DNA from: Anoxybacteroides rupiense
GTDB lineage: Bacteria > Bacillota > Bacilli > Bacillales > Anoxybacillaceae
Direction of reading: 5' to 3'
DNA: 64,000 nt
Assembly: GCF_014196195.1 (NCBI RefSeq)
Contig: NZ_JACIDF010000004.1
Location: forward strand, 310,001-374,000
A program made the position numbers and the translations under genes. Below, piece after piece: positions 26,931 through 36,169 of the stretch. The notes beneath the pieces were generated by a model. The model made no database searches. It was not told the origin of the DNA and worked only from the letters and a program-made list of their open reading frames with translations. Within the stretch, counting starts at the first letter, position 1. Each line of letters begins with the position of its first letter.

Positions 26931-29171
26931 ATGACGTTTACTTTTCAAACCGTTTCTCAAGAAGAATTGATTGCCTGGATTCATGATCTTACAAATGAAT
27001 TTCCTCATCTAGACACATCCGAATATATCAAGCGTGTGCTTCGCATGATTCAAAACAAAGACACTGCGTCCTTCGAACAAATGGCAAATGATTGCATTCT
27101 TGAGGGACTTTCATATATTAGCGAAGCAGAACCAGACTGGACCTTTGTTTGCGCCCGCATTTATTTACAGAAGCTTTATCACGAAGCAGCTCAAAATCGC
27201 GGTTATCATCCAAAAGAACGCTACGGTGATTTTTACGAGCTGGTCGCTTCTCTCGTTTCCAAGGGAGTTTACAACCATTCTTTGCTTGATGATTATGAAA
27301 AAGAAGAAATTAAAGAGATTGGAGCGATCATCAATCCAGAAAAAGACAAGCTATTTACCTATATCGGTCTCCGCACGCTTGCAGATCGCTATCTTGCCCG
27401 TGATTATGAAAGAAATTTATATGAACTGCCGCAAGAGCGCTTTCTCATCATCGCGATGACATTGATGGCCAAAGAGCCAAAAACGCAGCGACTTGCCTTT
27501 ATCCGAGAAGCATACTGGGCATTAAGCAATTTATATATGACGGTTGCCACTCCGACTTTAGCCAATGCAGGAAAAAACTATGGTCAGCTATCAAGCTGCT
27601 TTATCGATACGATTGATGACAGCCTGCAAGGTATTTACGACAGCAATACCGATATTGCTAACCTTTCCAAGGCAGGGGGCGGCATTGGCGTCTATCTCGG
27701 AAAGATTCGCAGCCGCGGCAGCGATATTAAAGGATTTAAAGGGATTTCATCCGGCGTGATTCCATGGATGAAGCAATTGAATAACACCGCTGTCAGCGTC
27801 GATCAGCTTGGCCAAAGAAAAGGAGCCATCTCTGTCTACTTAGACGTGTGGCATAAAGATATTTTTGCTTTTTTAGATGCCAAATTAAACAATGGCGATG
27901 AACGGATGAGGACACACGATTTATTCACAGGCGTTTGCATCCCTGATTTATTTATGGAGCAAGTAGAAAAACGCGGAGATTGGTATTTATTTGATCCACA
28001 CGAAATACGACAAATCATGGGATTCAGTCTAGAAGACTTTTATGATGAAGAAAAAGGGGACGGCAGTTTTCGTCAAAAATATTGGGAATGCGTTCAAGAA
28101 AAGCGCCTTTCAAAAGAGAGAGTTCCAGCTATTGAAATTATGAAAAGCATTATGCGCAGCCAGCTAGAATCAGGCACACCATTTATGTTTTATCGCGATG
28201 AAGTGAATCGAAAAAATCCGAACTCACATCTCGGCATGATTTATTGTAGCAACCTTTGCACTGAAATTGCCCAAAATCAAAGCCCGACCGTGATGGAAAA
28301 ACAATATGTAAAAGATGGGAAAATCATCATTGAAAAAATCCCTGGCGATTTTGTCGTCTGCAACCTATCATCGATCAATTTAGCTAAAGCCGTTATGGAC
28401 GATGTGCTTGAACGGCTCGTCCCTATTCAAATGCGCATGCTTGATAACGTGATTGACTTAAACCAAATCCCTGTTTTGCAGGCACAGTTGACAAATCAAA
28501 AATATCGGGCTGTCGGACTAGGCACATTTGGATGGCATCATTTGCTCGCTTTAAAAGGCATTCGCTGGGAATCAGAAGAGGCCGTTTATTATGCGGACGA
28601 GCTTTATGAACAAATTGCTTATCTCACTATTCAAGCAAGCATGGAGCTTGCTCAAGAAAAAGGCAGTTACCCAGCGTTTTCTGGATCTGATTGGCAGACA
28701 GGGGCCTATTTCGATAAACGTGGCTACAACACTTCCAAATGGATTCATCTGAAAGAAAACGTAGCTAAACATGGAATGCGCAACGGCTATGTGATGGCGA
28801 TTGCTCCCAATGCTTCGACATCGATTATTGCCGGCAGTACCGCCAGCATTGATCCGATCTTTTTGAAGATGTATGCCGAAGAAAAAAAAGATTATAAGAT
28901 TCCAGTTACAGCGCCAGACTTAAACGAAAAAACAACTTGGTACTATAAATCAGCCTATCATATTGACCAGTATTGGAGCATTCAACAAAACGCGATGCGA
29001 CAGCGCCATATTGACCAATCCATCTCATTCAATTTTTACGTAATGAACACCATTAAAGCAAAGGATTTATTAGCCCTTCATCTTGCCGCTTGGAAATCCG
29101 GTTTAAAAACAACCTATTATGTTCGTTCAACATCAAGCAACATTGAAGAATGTGAATCATGCGCAAGTTAA
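26931..29171 (+). CDS. nrdA: class I ribonucleotide reductase, large subunit
   Basis: A 746-residue alpha subunit that reduces ribonucleotides with a thiyl radical. Catalytic marks: Cys in QLSSCFID, SKAGGGIG, the radical-site block CSNLCTEI (Asn-Cys-Glu), two C-terminal Tyr in TTYYVRSTS and the tail CESC, which passes electrons. The length is nearer NrdA than NrdE, and no nrdI or nrdH gene is adjacent, so I favour class Ia-like over Ib. The N-terminal region looks short for a full ATP-cone. GGAGGAG precedes the ATG. It sits behind NrdR boxes and a B12 riboswitch, so it is expected when cobalamin is scarce. Confidence 0.92.
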   Translation: MTFTFQTVSQEELIAWIHDLTNEFPHLDTSEYIKRVLRMIQNKDTASFEQMANDCILEGLSYISEAEPDWTFVCARIYLQKLYHEAAQNRGYHPKERYGDFYELVASLVSKGVYNHSLLDDYEKEEIKEIGAIINPEKDKLFTYIGLRTLADRYLARDYERNLYELPQERFLIIAMTLMAKEPKTQRLAFIREAYWALSNLYMTVATPTLANAGKNYGQLSSCFIDTIDDSLQGIYDSNTDIANLSKAGGGIGVYLGKIRSRGSDIKGFKGISSGVIPWMKQLNNTAVSVDQLGQRKGAISVYLDVWHKDIFAFLDAKLNNGDERMRTHDLFTGVCIPDLFMEQVEKRGDWYLFDPHEIRQIMGFSLEDFYDEEKGDGSFRQKYWECVQEKRLSKERVPAIEIMKSIMRSQLESGTPFMFYRDEVNRKNPNSHLGMIYCSNLCTEIAQNQSPTVMEKQYVKDGKIIIEKIPGDFVVCNLSSINLAKAVMDDVLERLVPIQMRMLDNVIDLNQIPVLQAQLTNQKYRAVGLGTFGWHHLLALKGIRWESEEAVYYADELYEQIAYLTIQASMELAQEKGSYPAFSGSDWQTGAYFDKRGYNTSKWIHLKENVAKHGMRNGYVMAIAPNASTSIIAGSTASIDPIFLKMYAEEKKDYKIPVTAPDLNEKTTWYYKSAYHIDQYWSIQQNAMRQRHIDQSISFNFYVMNTIKAKDLLALHLAAWKSGLKTTYYVRSTSSNIEECESCAS

Positions 29172-29185
29172 TATAAGGAGGAGTT

Positions 29186-30229
29186 ATGATGACATCTGCT
29201 TTAACGAAACGAATCATTATGGACCCTGAAGCGCCCAACCGTTCCACGCGAATCATCAACGGACGATGCTCGAATGTGCTCAATTGGGACGATATTGCCT
29301 ATCCTTGGGCATATGCTAAATATAAACGAATGCTCGCCAATTTTTGGACACCATTTGAAATTAATATGTCCCAAGATGTCAAGCAATTTCCATTATTAAC
29401 CGCACGTGAACAGGATGCTTTTTTAAAAATTATCGGCCTGCTAGCCTTACTTGACAGCATCCAAACAGATTATGCAGGAAAGGTTGCTGATTACATTACC
29501 GACTCAAGCATCAACGCGCTGATGATCATGCTGGCTCAACAGGAGGTCATTCATAATCATTCTTATTCTTACGTACTTTCTAGCCTCGTTCCAAAACAAA
29601 AGCAAGATGAGGTATTTGAATTTTGGCGAAATGAGCCTATATTGCGGAAAAGAAACGATTTTGTCACAAACGGATATAAAGAATTTGCCGAGCAGCCAAA
29701 TGTAGAAAATTTATTAAAATCCATTGTCTATGATGTCATTTTAGAAGGCTTATTCTTCTATTCCGGCTTTGCTTTCTTTTATAACTTGGCACGCAATCAA
29801 AAAATGGTGGCCACAAGCACTATGATTAATTATATTAATCGCGATGAACATATCCATGTCGACTTATTCGCAAAAATATTCCAAGAGGTTCTGCGCGAAT
29901 ATCCAGAATATCGGACAGATGACTTAGCGGCATTTGTTCAGCAAACCTTTATTCAAGCGGCCGAATTAGAAATCGAATGGGCGAGCTTCATGATCGGCCA
30001 TGATATTGAAGGCATTCATCTTGAGGATTTACATGATTACATTAAATTTTATGCGAATGTCCGCTGCCACCAGCTTGGCTTCGAGCGTCCATTTGAAGGC
30101 TATCGGACAAATCCGCTCCGCTGGATTAAAGCCTATGAAGAAGTAGATCTAGGCAAATCCGACTTTTTTGAACAAAAATCGCGACAATATACAAAAGTGA
30201 ATGTCGATAATGGCTTCGATGAGCTCTAA
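29186..30229 (+). CDS. nrdB: class I ribonucleotide reductase, small (radical) subunit
   Basis: A 347-residue ferritin-like beta subunit that makes the tyrosyl radical. The dimetal ligands are visible: Asp in LLALLDSIQTD, Glu and His in QQEVIHNHSYSY, Glu in VILEGLFFYSG, and Glu and His in NRDEHIHVDLF. The Tyr four residues after the first His corresponds to the radical Tyr122 of E. coli, so this is not the Tyr-less class Ic type. It follows nrdA by 14 bases with AAGGAGGAG. Confidence 0.92.
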   Translation: MMTSALTKRIIMDPEAPNRSTRIINGRCSNVLNWDDIAYPWAYAKYKRMLANFWTPFEINMSQDVKQFPLLTAREQDAFLKIIGLLALLDSIQTDYAGKVADYITDSSINALMIMLAQQEVIHNHSYSYVLSSLVPKQKQDEVFEFWRNEPILRKRNDFVTNGYKEFAEQPNVENLLKSIVYDVILEGLFFYSGFAFFYNLARNQKMVATSTMINYINRDEHIHVDLFAKIFQEVLREYPEYRTDDLAAFVQQTFIQAAELEIEWASFMIGHDIEGIHLEDLHDYIKFYANVRCHQLGFERPFEGYRTNPLRWIKAYEEVDLGKSDFFEQKSRQYTKVNVDNGFDEL

Positions 30230-30435
30230 CAAAGCATCCGCCAATCATTCATGGCCGATGAGCCGGCAAACAAAATCCATTAAACATCCCGTCATTTCTA
30301 TTTCTGCATCAGAAGGACTGAAAAACGCTTGGCAGACAAGAAACACAGCCGAACGCAAACACAAATCAAACCAAGGCGTTCACGAATAGACAAATAAAGC
30401 CTCCCTGCCGGATAAAAGCGTTTCGGCAACAGTCT

Positions 30436-30464
30436 AAAGCCGCCAATCATTGATTGGCGGCTTT
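30436..30464. terminator. bidirectional terminator between nrdB and terC-like gene
   Basis: A 14-bp perfect stem (AAAGCCGCCAATCA and complement) with a 1-base centre. It overlaps the last codons of the convergent gene. Confidence 0.8.
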
Positions 30465-31136
30465 AGCTTCCCCTTTATTATTTTCTTTTCCCTTTTTGAT
30501 CATGCCAGCGCAAACGACTCCAGCAACGACAAGCAGCTCAAAACCATATTTAATCACAGGATTAGCAAAGTATCCTTTTAAAAACGGCTCATCAACAATC
30601 ATCTTTGAAGCGGTCCACGCAAGAATGGCACCACCGATTGTAATAATGATTGGAAAACGCTCCACCCATTTCAAAATAAGGGTACTGCCCCACACAACGA
30701 CTGGAACCGAAATGAGCAATCCCAAAACGACTAATAAAAAGCTACCATGCGCAGCTCCTGCTACTGCTAATACGTTGTCTAAACCCATTAACGCATCAGC
30801 GATAATAATGGTTCGAATCGCCTCCCACATGCTTTTCCCTGCCTGTACTTCATGCCCTTTTTCTTCCACCAATAGCTTATAGGCAATCCAGATGAGTAAA
30901 ACTCCACCGACTAGCAGCAAACCTGGAATTTTTAATAACCATACAACAGCCAGGGTTGCCACGGCGCGAATGACAATCGCTCCAACCGTCCCCCATAGAA
31001 TCGTTTGCTTTTGTTGCTGTTTTGGCAAATTGCGTGCCGCCAGCCCGATTACAATCGCATTATCTCCAGCTAATACTAAGTCGATAATGATAATAGATAA
31101 AAGAGCGGACCAAAACTCCATTGAAAATAACTCCAT
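30447..31136 (-). CDS. TerC-family membrane protein (YjbE-like), probable manganese exporter
   Basis: A 229-residue protein with about seven membrane segments and the TerC marks IDLVLAGDNAIVIGLA (about residues 18-33) and ADALMGLDNVLAVAGA (about 115-130), whose Asp residues are thought to bind metal. TerC proteins in B. subtilis help export Mn2+, and here the gene is second in a unit led by a yybP-ykoY manganese riboswitch, which supports that role. The cytoplasmic tail is Lys/Asn-rich. AAGGAGG precedes the ATG. Confidence 0.87.
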   Translation of the reverse strand: MELFSMEFWSALLSIIIIDLVLAGDNAIVIGLAARNLPKQQQKQTILWGTVGAIVIRAVATLAVVWLLKIPGLLLVGGVLLIWIAYKLLVEEKGHEVQAGKSMWEAIRTIIIADALMGLDNVLAVAGAAHGSFLLVVLGLLISVPVVVWGSTLILKWVERFPIIITIGGAILAWTASKMIVDEPFLKGYFANPVIKYGFELLVVAGVVCAGMIKKGKENNKGEAKAANQ

Positions 31137-31155
31137 TTAGCATTTCCTCCTTCCA

Positions 31156-31428
31156 TTACACTCCGTATTTACGCTTTAAGTGATGTGGCGATGCTTCTAT
31201 CATTTTCTGCAAAATCCACATAAAAATTGCCACATCATCAAAAATACCAAAAATACCTAACCAATCAGGGAGCAGATCAAACGGAAAAACAAAGTAGGCA
31301 AATATGATCAGCACATATGTCATCTTTTTAGAAAGCGGTATTTCATGAGAACAAAAAAATCCAACTAAAAATGGGATCAAGCGATAAGTGTGAAAAAGCA
31401 ATCTCGCTTTTTTCCAGGCTTTTCTCAT
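31156..31428 (-). CDS. YkvA/DUF1232 family membrane protein
   Basis: A 90-residue protein with the DUF1232 core YFVFPFDLLPDWLGIFGIFDD (read in parts) and one or two hydrophobic segments. Start set at the ATG after AAAGGAGG; an earlier in-frame ATG lies inside the riboswitch terminator. First gene behind the manganese riboswitch, 19 bases before the TerC-like gene, so it may assist metal homeostasis; function unproven. Confidence 0.82.
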   Translation of the reverse strand: MRKAWKKARLLFHTYRLIPFLVGFFCSHEIPLSKKMTYVLIIFAYFVFPFDLLPDWLGIFGIFDDVAIFMWILQKMIEASPHHLKRKYGV

Positions 31429-31454
31429 TCTCTTCCTCCTTTCTTCATGTAATG

Positions 31455-31485
31455 AAAAAAGACCTTTACCGTTATGGTAAAGGCC
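31455..31485 (-). terminator. terminator of the manganese riboswitch
   Basis: GGCCTTTACC/GGTAAAGGTC hairpin followed on the minus strand by six T; it lies between the aptamer and ykvA. Confidence 0.87.
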
Positions 31486-31497
31486 TTCTATCAAAAC

Positions 31498-31526
31498 AGA
31501 CCTTTACCATCGTTCGGTAAAGGTCT
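31498..31526 (-). promoter_or_regulatory. first of two alternative hairpins of the Mn riboswitch
   Basis: AGACCTTTACC pairs with GGTAAAGGTCT across a 7-base loop. Its 5' arm is also the 3' arm of aptamer helix P1, so the two are mutually exclusive. Confidence 0.75.
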
Positions 31527-31612
31527 TGCTAACAACATCACCGTTGCCAACAAAGCCGAGGGTATATGCCACCCTGAACTGACGACTTTGCTGTAAAAGC
31601 TACTCCCCTTTT
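31519..31612 (-). ncRNA. yybP-ykoY manganese riboswitch
   Basis: On the minus strand: AAAAGGGGAGTAGC at the 5' end, GTCGTCA, GGGTGGC with ATACCCTCGGC, and AGCAAGACCTTT at the 3' end closing P1. These are the conserved blocks of the Mn2+-sensing aptamer. Confidence 0.93.
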
Positions 31613-31668
31613 ACGCGCATTTTTCCTATATGCTTACACCCTTATAATAGTCGATTGGCTATAGACTG

Positions 31669-32130
31669 TCAATATGTACTTGGCTCAGTTAGCATTTTTT
31701 GGACAAATTGCTTGCCAAACTGTTTGCAACTCTCCCTTTCTTCACTAGTCGGTGCCAATTCAATCTTTAATCCTTCCAGCACAACAGCTGCCCCTAATTC
31801 CTGTAATTTTTCCACTAAAATATCAACCGCGGCTCCGTATTTTTCATAGCCGGAATCACACGAGCCAAATACAGCTGCTTTTTTTCCTGATAAATGAATG
31901 GAATCCATTTCATCATAAAAATCAAGAAAATCGTCCGGCAGCTCTCCATCTCCCCATGTATATGCTCCCAATAAAATGCCATCATACGCTTCCAGCTCAT
32001 CTGCGCTCGCATCCAGCACCTCTTTTACCTCCACTTCTATTCCCTCTTCTTGAATTCCTTCTAAGATGGCATTTGCTATTTCCTCTGTATTTCCTGTCAT
32101 GCTTGTATACACCATGATTACCTTCATCAT
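31669..32130 (-). CDS. flavodoxin
   Basis: A 153-residue short-chain-type flavodoxin, an FMN electron carrier that replaces ferredoxin under iron limitation. The FMN-phosphate loop YTSMTGNTEEIA is at residues 8-19, with GAYTWGDGELPDDF around the isoalloxazine and GSCDSGYEKYG later. AAGGAGATTG precedes the ATGATG start. Two Fur boxes lie 26-69 bases upstream, as for the ykuNOP flavodoxins of B. subtilis. Monocistronic. Confidence 0.93.
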   Translation of the reverse strand: MMKVIMVYTSMTGNTEEIANAILEGIQEEGIEVEVKEVLDASADELEAYDGILLGAYTWGDGELPDDFLDFYDEMDSIHLSGKKAAVFGSCDSGYEKYGAAVDILVEKLQELGAAVVLEGLKIELAPTSEERESCKQFGKQFVQKMLTEPSTY

Positions 32131-32155
32131 GACAATCTCCTTTTCTAAAAACGAA

Positions 32156-32170
32156 TGATAATCATTATCA
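32156..32170 (-). promoter_or_regulatory. Fur box 1
   Basis: TGATAATCATTATCA is a perfect 7-1-7 Fur site (TGATAATNATTATCA), 26 bases upstream of the flavodoxin start. Confidence 0.9.
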
Positions 32171-32184
32171 ATAATCATTCTATT

Positions 32185-32199
32185 TGATAAAGATTATCA
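32185..32199 (-). promoter_or_regulatory. Fur box 2
   Basis: TGATAAAGATTATCA differs from the 7-1-7 Fur consensus at one base and starts 29 bp from box 1. Confidence 0.8.
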
Positions 32200-32420
32200 T
32201 TGTCAATTATATTTTTTTATTTCGGTTCAATGAAAATTCGTTTCCACAAAGTAAGGGAGGCTCTATCAATAAATCCATGCTGGTTTTCCGATATTCACTA
32301 ACCGTTTCGATGATTCTTTCGGTTCATTAAAACGGCTTTCTTATAGCAATTTTTCAACCCGAACGCCTTAACAAAATAAAAAAGCAGGTAGCCTCTGCTT
32401 TTTTATTCCTATTTTCAACA

Positions 32421-33284
32421 TCATGCTTTCTGGACTCTTAATTGAATTCGATTTCCAAACGGATCGACTGTTGCTGCTTCTGTTCCTGTCCATTCAACTT
32501 TAGCCCCTATTGCTTTCAAGCTTTCAATCGCCTTTTCAAGCTCCTTTTCATGCGGAAAAACGATAGAAAACAAGCGCAAACCAAGCGCGTTTTCCGGCGG
32601 TTTCGGAGCTCCTACACCTATCCATGTATTCAATCCAATATGGTGATGGTACCCTCCAGCTGAAACGAATAATGCATGATTGTCCATGCGAATTGTAATA
32701 TCAAATCCTAAACCTTGGTGATAAAATTGTTCTGCTTCATGCATATGGGCAACATGTAAATGAATATGACCCATTTTCGTTTTTGGCGGCAATCCTGTCC
32801 AAGGAGCGTGATCTGCCTCTGCTAGCAATCCCTCTACATCAAGTGACTCGGTCACCCCTTTGTATTCGCCGTTTTCTGCTTTTTCCCATTGCTCTCTTGG
32901 CCTATCAGCATAAATTTCAATGCCATTTCCATCTGGATCAGCCAAATACACCGCCTCGCTGAATTGATGATCTGATGCGCCTTGCAGCGGATAACCTACC
33001 TTCAGCAAATGAAGCAGCACACGTGCTAGGGTAGAACGATCGGGAACTAAAATGGCAAAATGATATAAGCCCGTCGTTCGCGGCGGTTTCCTTACTGTAT
33101 CGCTGCTTTCCTCCAATACAATAAGCCGCGTGATCCCGTCAGCTGTTAGCACCGCTAAGTTTCCTTTCTGCTCTAATAGTTGAAGCCCTATCCATTTCGT
33201 ATAGAAATGAATGGAGCGATCGAGCTTTGCGACACGTAAATGAACATGGCCAATCTCTACTTTCGGATGAATCGTAGATCTCAT
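32421..33284 (-). CDS. catE: extradiol dioxygenase / glyoxalase-fold protein, CatE-like
   Basis: A 287-residue protein with two vicinal-oxygen-chelate domain pairs. Metal ligands of the CatE type are visible: GLYHFAIL, GHIHLHV and a Glu in DPDGNGIEIYADRP; GGYHHHIGLNTW is a family signature. It strongly resembles B. subtilis CatE (catechol-2,3-dioxygenase), which removes catechol formed during quinone stress. No CatD-like gene follows. A candidate quinone-sensor operator lies just upstream. Confidence 0.87.
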   Translation of the reverse strand: MRSTIHPKVEIGHVHLRVAKLDRSIHFYTKWIGLQLLEQKGNLAVLTADGITRLIVLEESSDTVRKPPRTTGLYHFAILVPDRSTLARVLLHLLKVGYPLQGASDHQFSEAVYLADPDGNGIEIYADRPREQWEKAENGEYKGVTESLDVEGLLAEADHAPWTGLPPKTKMGHIHLHVAHMHEAEQFYHQGLGFDITIRMDNHALFVSAGGYHHHIGLNTWIGVGAPKPPENALGLRLFSIVFPHEKELEKAIESLKAIGAKVEWTGTEAATVDPFGNRIQLRVQKA

Positions 33285-33310
33285 GAATGAAGACTCCTTT
33301 GATTTATTTT

Positions 33311-33340
33311 AATTTAATAATATTTAAATTCGAGATAAAT
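33311..33340 (-). promoter_or_regulatory. inverted repeat and MhqR-like half-site before catE
   Basis: AATTTAA (33311-33317) and TTAAATT (33324-33330) form a perfect inverted repeat. It overlaps ATTCGAGAT, which matches half of the MhqR palindrome known from B. subtilis quinone genes. Confidence 0.4.
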
Positions 33341-33568
33341 AAGCAAGTGGTTAAATAAAAATATTTTACTTTTTATCATAAATATCAAATAATAATTAAT
33401 ATAAAAAATATAAAAAAAGAAATAAAATGGATATTTATCCATTTTATAAAAAATGAACAAAGAGGCAATCTCATTGTCCCGTTATAAAGGGAAAATCCTT
33501 TTAATTGTTAATACGGCAAGCTGTTGTCATTTACGCTTCAAAGCATCCACCTTATCCAACTGCCTTTT
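33341..33568. other. AT-rich spacer
   Basis: No gene; very AT-rich sequence between catE and the TauE gene. No clear terminator was recognised. Confidence 0.4.
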
Positions 33569-34351
33569 TTACAAAATTTCTCCCCAAATTTTAATAGCTG
33601 TTCCTAAAATTAAAACCGCTAAAATGATTTGAAGCGCTTTTGTATTCATCTTTTGCCCTGCTTTTGCCCCCAGCGGAGAGGCGATTATACTTGCTATAAC
33701 CATAATCAGCGCCGGGATAAAGTCAACTTGTCCTGTCACAATTTTACCAAATGTGGATCCAATCGAAGAAATAAAAGTAATCGCCAACGAAGAAGCGATC
33801 GTCATTCTTGTTGGAATCTTGAGCACAACAAGCATAATGGGAACTAGCAAAAACGCACCAGCTGCCCCTACAATGCCTGACCCGATTCCAACCATCAATG
33901 CAAGACCCGCTGCAAGCCATTGATGAAAAGTAACCTGATCTAGCGGAACATCATCAATTCCTTTTTTAGGAATAAACATCATCATTGCAGCGAGCGCTGC
34001 AAGCACTCCATAAACAAGATTAATGCTTGCGCCTGTCATAAATTTTGAGCCGTATCCACCAATAAAGCTGCCAATTAAAATGCTAACACCCATATATAGA
34101 ATAAGCTTTTTATTTAAATAACCACCTTTTCGATAGGCCCATACACCGCCAATGGTGGCAAAAAACACCTGCACCGCACTTACTCCAGATACTTCATGAG
34201 CGCTGAACGCGGCCAACCCAAAAAGCGGCGGAAGGTAAAGCAGCATTGGATACTTAATAATCGAACCGCCGATCCCCACCATTCCTGAAATAAAAGAACC
34301 GATAAAGCCAATGAGAAAAATAACAATAATAAAATTAAGCGTAATGTCCAC
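33569..34351 (-). CDS. TauE/SafE-family sulfite/thiosulfate exporter (YrkJ-like)
   Basis: A 260-residue membrane protein with seven or eight hydrophobic segments and the TauE repeats ([15 protein letters not shown] near residue 24 and [16 protein letters not shown] near 160). It ends the reactive-sulfur cluster, where it likely exports sulfite or thiosulfate made by the persulfide dioxygenase. GTG start with AAAGGGGG upstream. Matches B. subtilis YrkJ in type and position. Confidence 0.87.
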   Translation of the reverse strand: MDITLNFIIVIFLIGFIGSFISGMVGIGGSIIKYPMLLYLPPLFGLAAFSAHEVSGVSAVQVFFATIGGVWAYRKGGYLNKKLILYMGVSILIGSFIGGYGSKFMTGASINLVYGVLAALAAMMMFIPKKGIDDVPLDQVTFHQWLAAGLALMVGIGSGIVGAAGAFLLVPIMLVVLKIPTRMTIASSLAITFISSIGSTFGKIVTGQVDFIPALIMVIASIIASPLGAKAGQKMNTKALQIILAVLILGTAIKIWGEIL

Positions 34352-34418
34352 TTGATAAATCCCCCTTTATCAAAGAAAGAAAGGGTACTTTATGCGTACC
34401 CCCATGCGTTTTTACCGC

Positions 34419-35549
34419 TTAATGTGTATGGTGTAGCGCGCAGCGATTAGGTCCGATCTCAAGTTCTTGCTGTTGTTCAGCATCCGCTTCCTTTAAACCA
34501 CGATTAATGGCTACAATTTCCTCGAAGTTTGGCGGTGTTTCATTATTGGCGTTTTGTACTACCATTTCCACAAACTCTTCTTTTGATTGATTCTGCATCA
34601 TCTCATTGCGGGCACGAATATTCCCAAGTGTATCTCCTACAAAGCCGGCACCATTCATCTCATCATCCAAACTCGCATAATGGCCTGGCAACACCACAAC
34701 ATCATCCGCAATAGCCGCTACTTTTTCGTAAACCGTATCATATAAATCAAGCGCCCATTCCGCGGCTTTTCCTCCTAAATCCGGTCGTCCCAATCCGCCT
34801 ACGAAAATCGTATCTCCTGAAAAGAGCAGCTTATGATTGACAAAAAACGAAACACTCCCTGGAGTATGTCCCGGTGTTTTCACCGCCAGCACTTCTAATT
34901 GAACCTGTTCAAAATCAATCGTGTCGTGCATTTCTAACGGTTCAAAATGATAGACCGCTCCTTCGCTTTTCATTAAATAGTATTTCGCCCCTGTCCGCTC
35001 TGCTAGCTCTCTACCTCCAGAAATGTGATCGGCATGCAAATGTGAATCGACAATATGGGTAATATTCACTCCTTCTTCCCTCGCTACATCCTCGTACACA
35101 TCAATAAAACGAGAAGGATCGACAACTAAAGCTTCTTTTCCAGAAATAACCATATATGACAAACAACCTTTACCGACTCGAATAAATTGATACACCTTCA
35201 TGTTTTCATCTTCATATACCATCGCTTTATGCAAATGCTCGCTCCATGCTTGCATCCCATCGACAAGTGTAAAGACATTTTGGAATCCAGCCTCCTCAAG
35301 CTGTTCTGCTACAAACTCAGATGAACCACCTTTCGCGCAAACCACGATGACTTCCTGATCTTTTGGAATGCGATCCACTACTGCTTCGATCCCGTCTATT
35401 AATTCAAAATAAGGAACGTTTAAATACGCAAAATTTTTCCCTTCAATTTTCCAATCCTTAAAGTCACTTTCGTTGCGAACATCAAAGATAAAGACGTGCT
35501 CCTTCTTTAACACTTTACTTGTTAATTCTTTTACAGTCATTTGCTTCAT
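34419..35549 (-). CDS. rhodanese-metallo-beta-lactamase fusion, probable persulfide dioxygenase (YrkH/CstB-like)
   Basis: A 376-residue fusion. Residues 1-105 are a rhodanese domain with the persulfide Cys in VVCAKGGSS. Residues about 115-320 are a metallo-beta-lactamase domain with DSHLHADHISG, TPGHTPGS, SGDTIF and PGH, as in ETHE1-type persulfide dioxygenases. The C-terminus ends in ALHHTH. The order (rhodanese first) follows YrkH. It should oxidise persulfide sulfur to sulfite or thiosulfate. The start is the ATG preceded by GGGAGG at a normal distance; a TTG lies two codons upstream. Confidence 0.88.
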   Translation of the reverse strand: MKQMTVKELTSKVLKKEHVFIFDVRNESDFKDWKIEGKNFAYLNVPYFELIDGIEAVVDRIPKDQEVIVVCAKGGSSEFVAEQLEEAGFQNVFTLVDGMQAWSEHLHKAMVYEDENMKVYQFIRVGKGCLSYMVISGKEALVVDPSRFIDVYEDVAREEGVNITHIVDSHLHADHISGGRELAERTGAKYYLMKSEGAVYHFEPLEMHDTIDFEQVQLEVLAVKTPGHTPGSVSFFVNHKLLFSGDTIFVGGLGRPDLGGKAAEWALDLYDTVYEKVAAIADDVVVLPGHYASLDDEMNGAGFVGDTLGNIRARNEMMQNQSKEEFVEMVVQNANNETPPNFEEIVAINRGLKEADAEQQQELEIGPNRCALHHTH

Positions 35550-35599
35550 AACCAAAATCCTCCCTTATCGTATGATGAAATCCCCCAAATCCCTCTCGC

Positions 35600-36169
35600 T
35601 TACATCTGTTCCTTCTCTAACGGTCCTGTCCACTGCGACATGCCAGGAATTACATTCCATACATGTAAAAATCCATATTCCATCAGCTTCTGCGCCGCTA
35701 GATCGCTGCGGTTTCCTGTTCGACAGATCACATACACATGGCTCTCTTTTGATATTTGGTCCATTTTTTGCTCCAATTCTCCAAGCGGAAGCGAAAGCGC
35801 ACCAGGAATATGTCCAAATGCATATTCTGCCTGTTCCCGAACATCTAAAACAGTCGTGTTCGCTTCATTTAACCGTGCAAGCAACTCTTCGTTCGAAATA
35901 ATATGAGGAAATTGTGGTTGCTCTTTTTCCTCATTTTCACCTGCCTTACGAATATAATGTTTTAGCACGTTCCCCTCTTCCATCGTTCCAATATACTGGT
36001 GTCCTGTGCTTTCTGCCCACGCTTTAATATCAGCTTTAGAACCTTTATCTGTAGCTTGAATCTCTAATACTTGACCCGGCTGTAATTCGTTGATGGCCTT
36101 TTTGCTTTTTACAATCGGCATTGGACATGATAGTCCTTTCGCATCAACCGTCATGTTTACATGAATCAT
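35600..36169 (-). CDS. TusA-rhodanese fusion sulfurtransferase (YrkF-like)
   Basis: A 189-residue two-domain sulfur relay protein: TusA domain (GLSCPMPIVKSKKA, persulfide Cys near residue 14) then rhodanese (VICRTGNRS, about residue 146). The start ATG follows GGAGGAGAGC and overlaps the stop of the upstream rhodanese gene by four bases, giving coupled translation. Passes persulfide sulfur within the cluster. Confidence 0.9.
   Translation of the reverse strand: MIHVNMTVDAKGLSCPMPIVKSKKAINELQPGQVLEIQATDKGSKADIKAWAESTGHQYIGTMEEGNVLKHYIRKAGENEEKEQPQFPHIISNEELLARLNEANTTVLDVREQAEYAFGHIPGALSLPLGELEQKMDQISKESHVYVICRTGNRSDLAAQKLMEYGFLHVWNVIPGMSQWTGPLEKEQM

Noticed and set aside
26701-26931. 76-codon frame in front of nrdA
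   Set aside because: It lies inside the cobalamin riboswitch and its terminator, which explain the sequence fully.
30201-30389. 62-codon frame after nrdB
   Set aside because: It overlaps the nrdB end in another frame and has no family resemblance or ribosome site.
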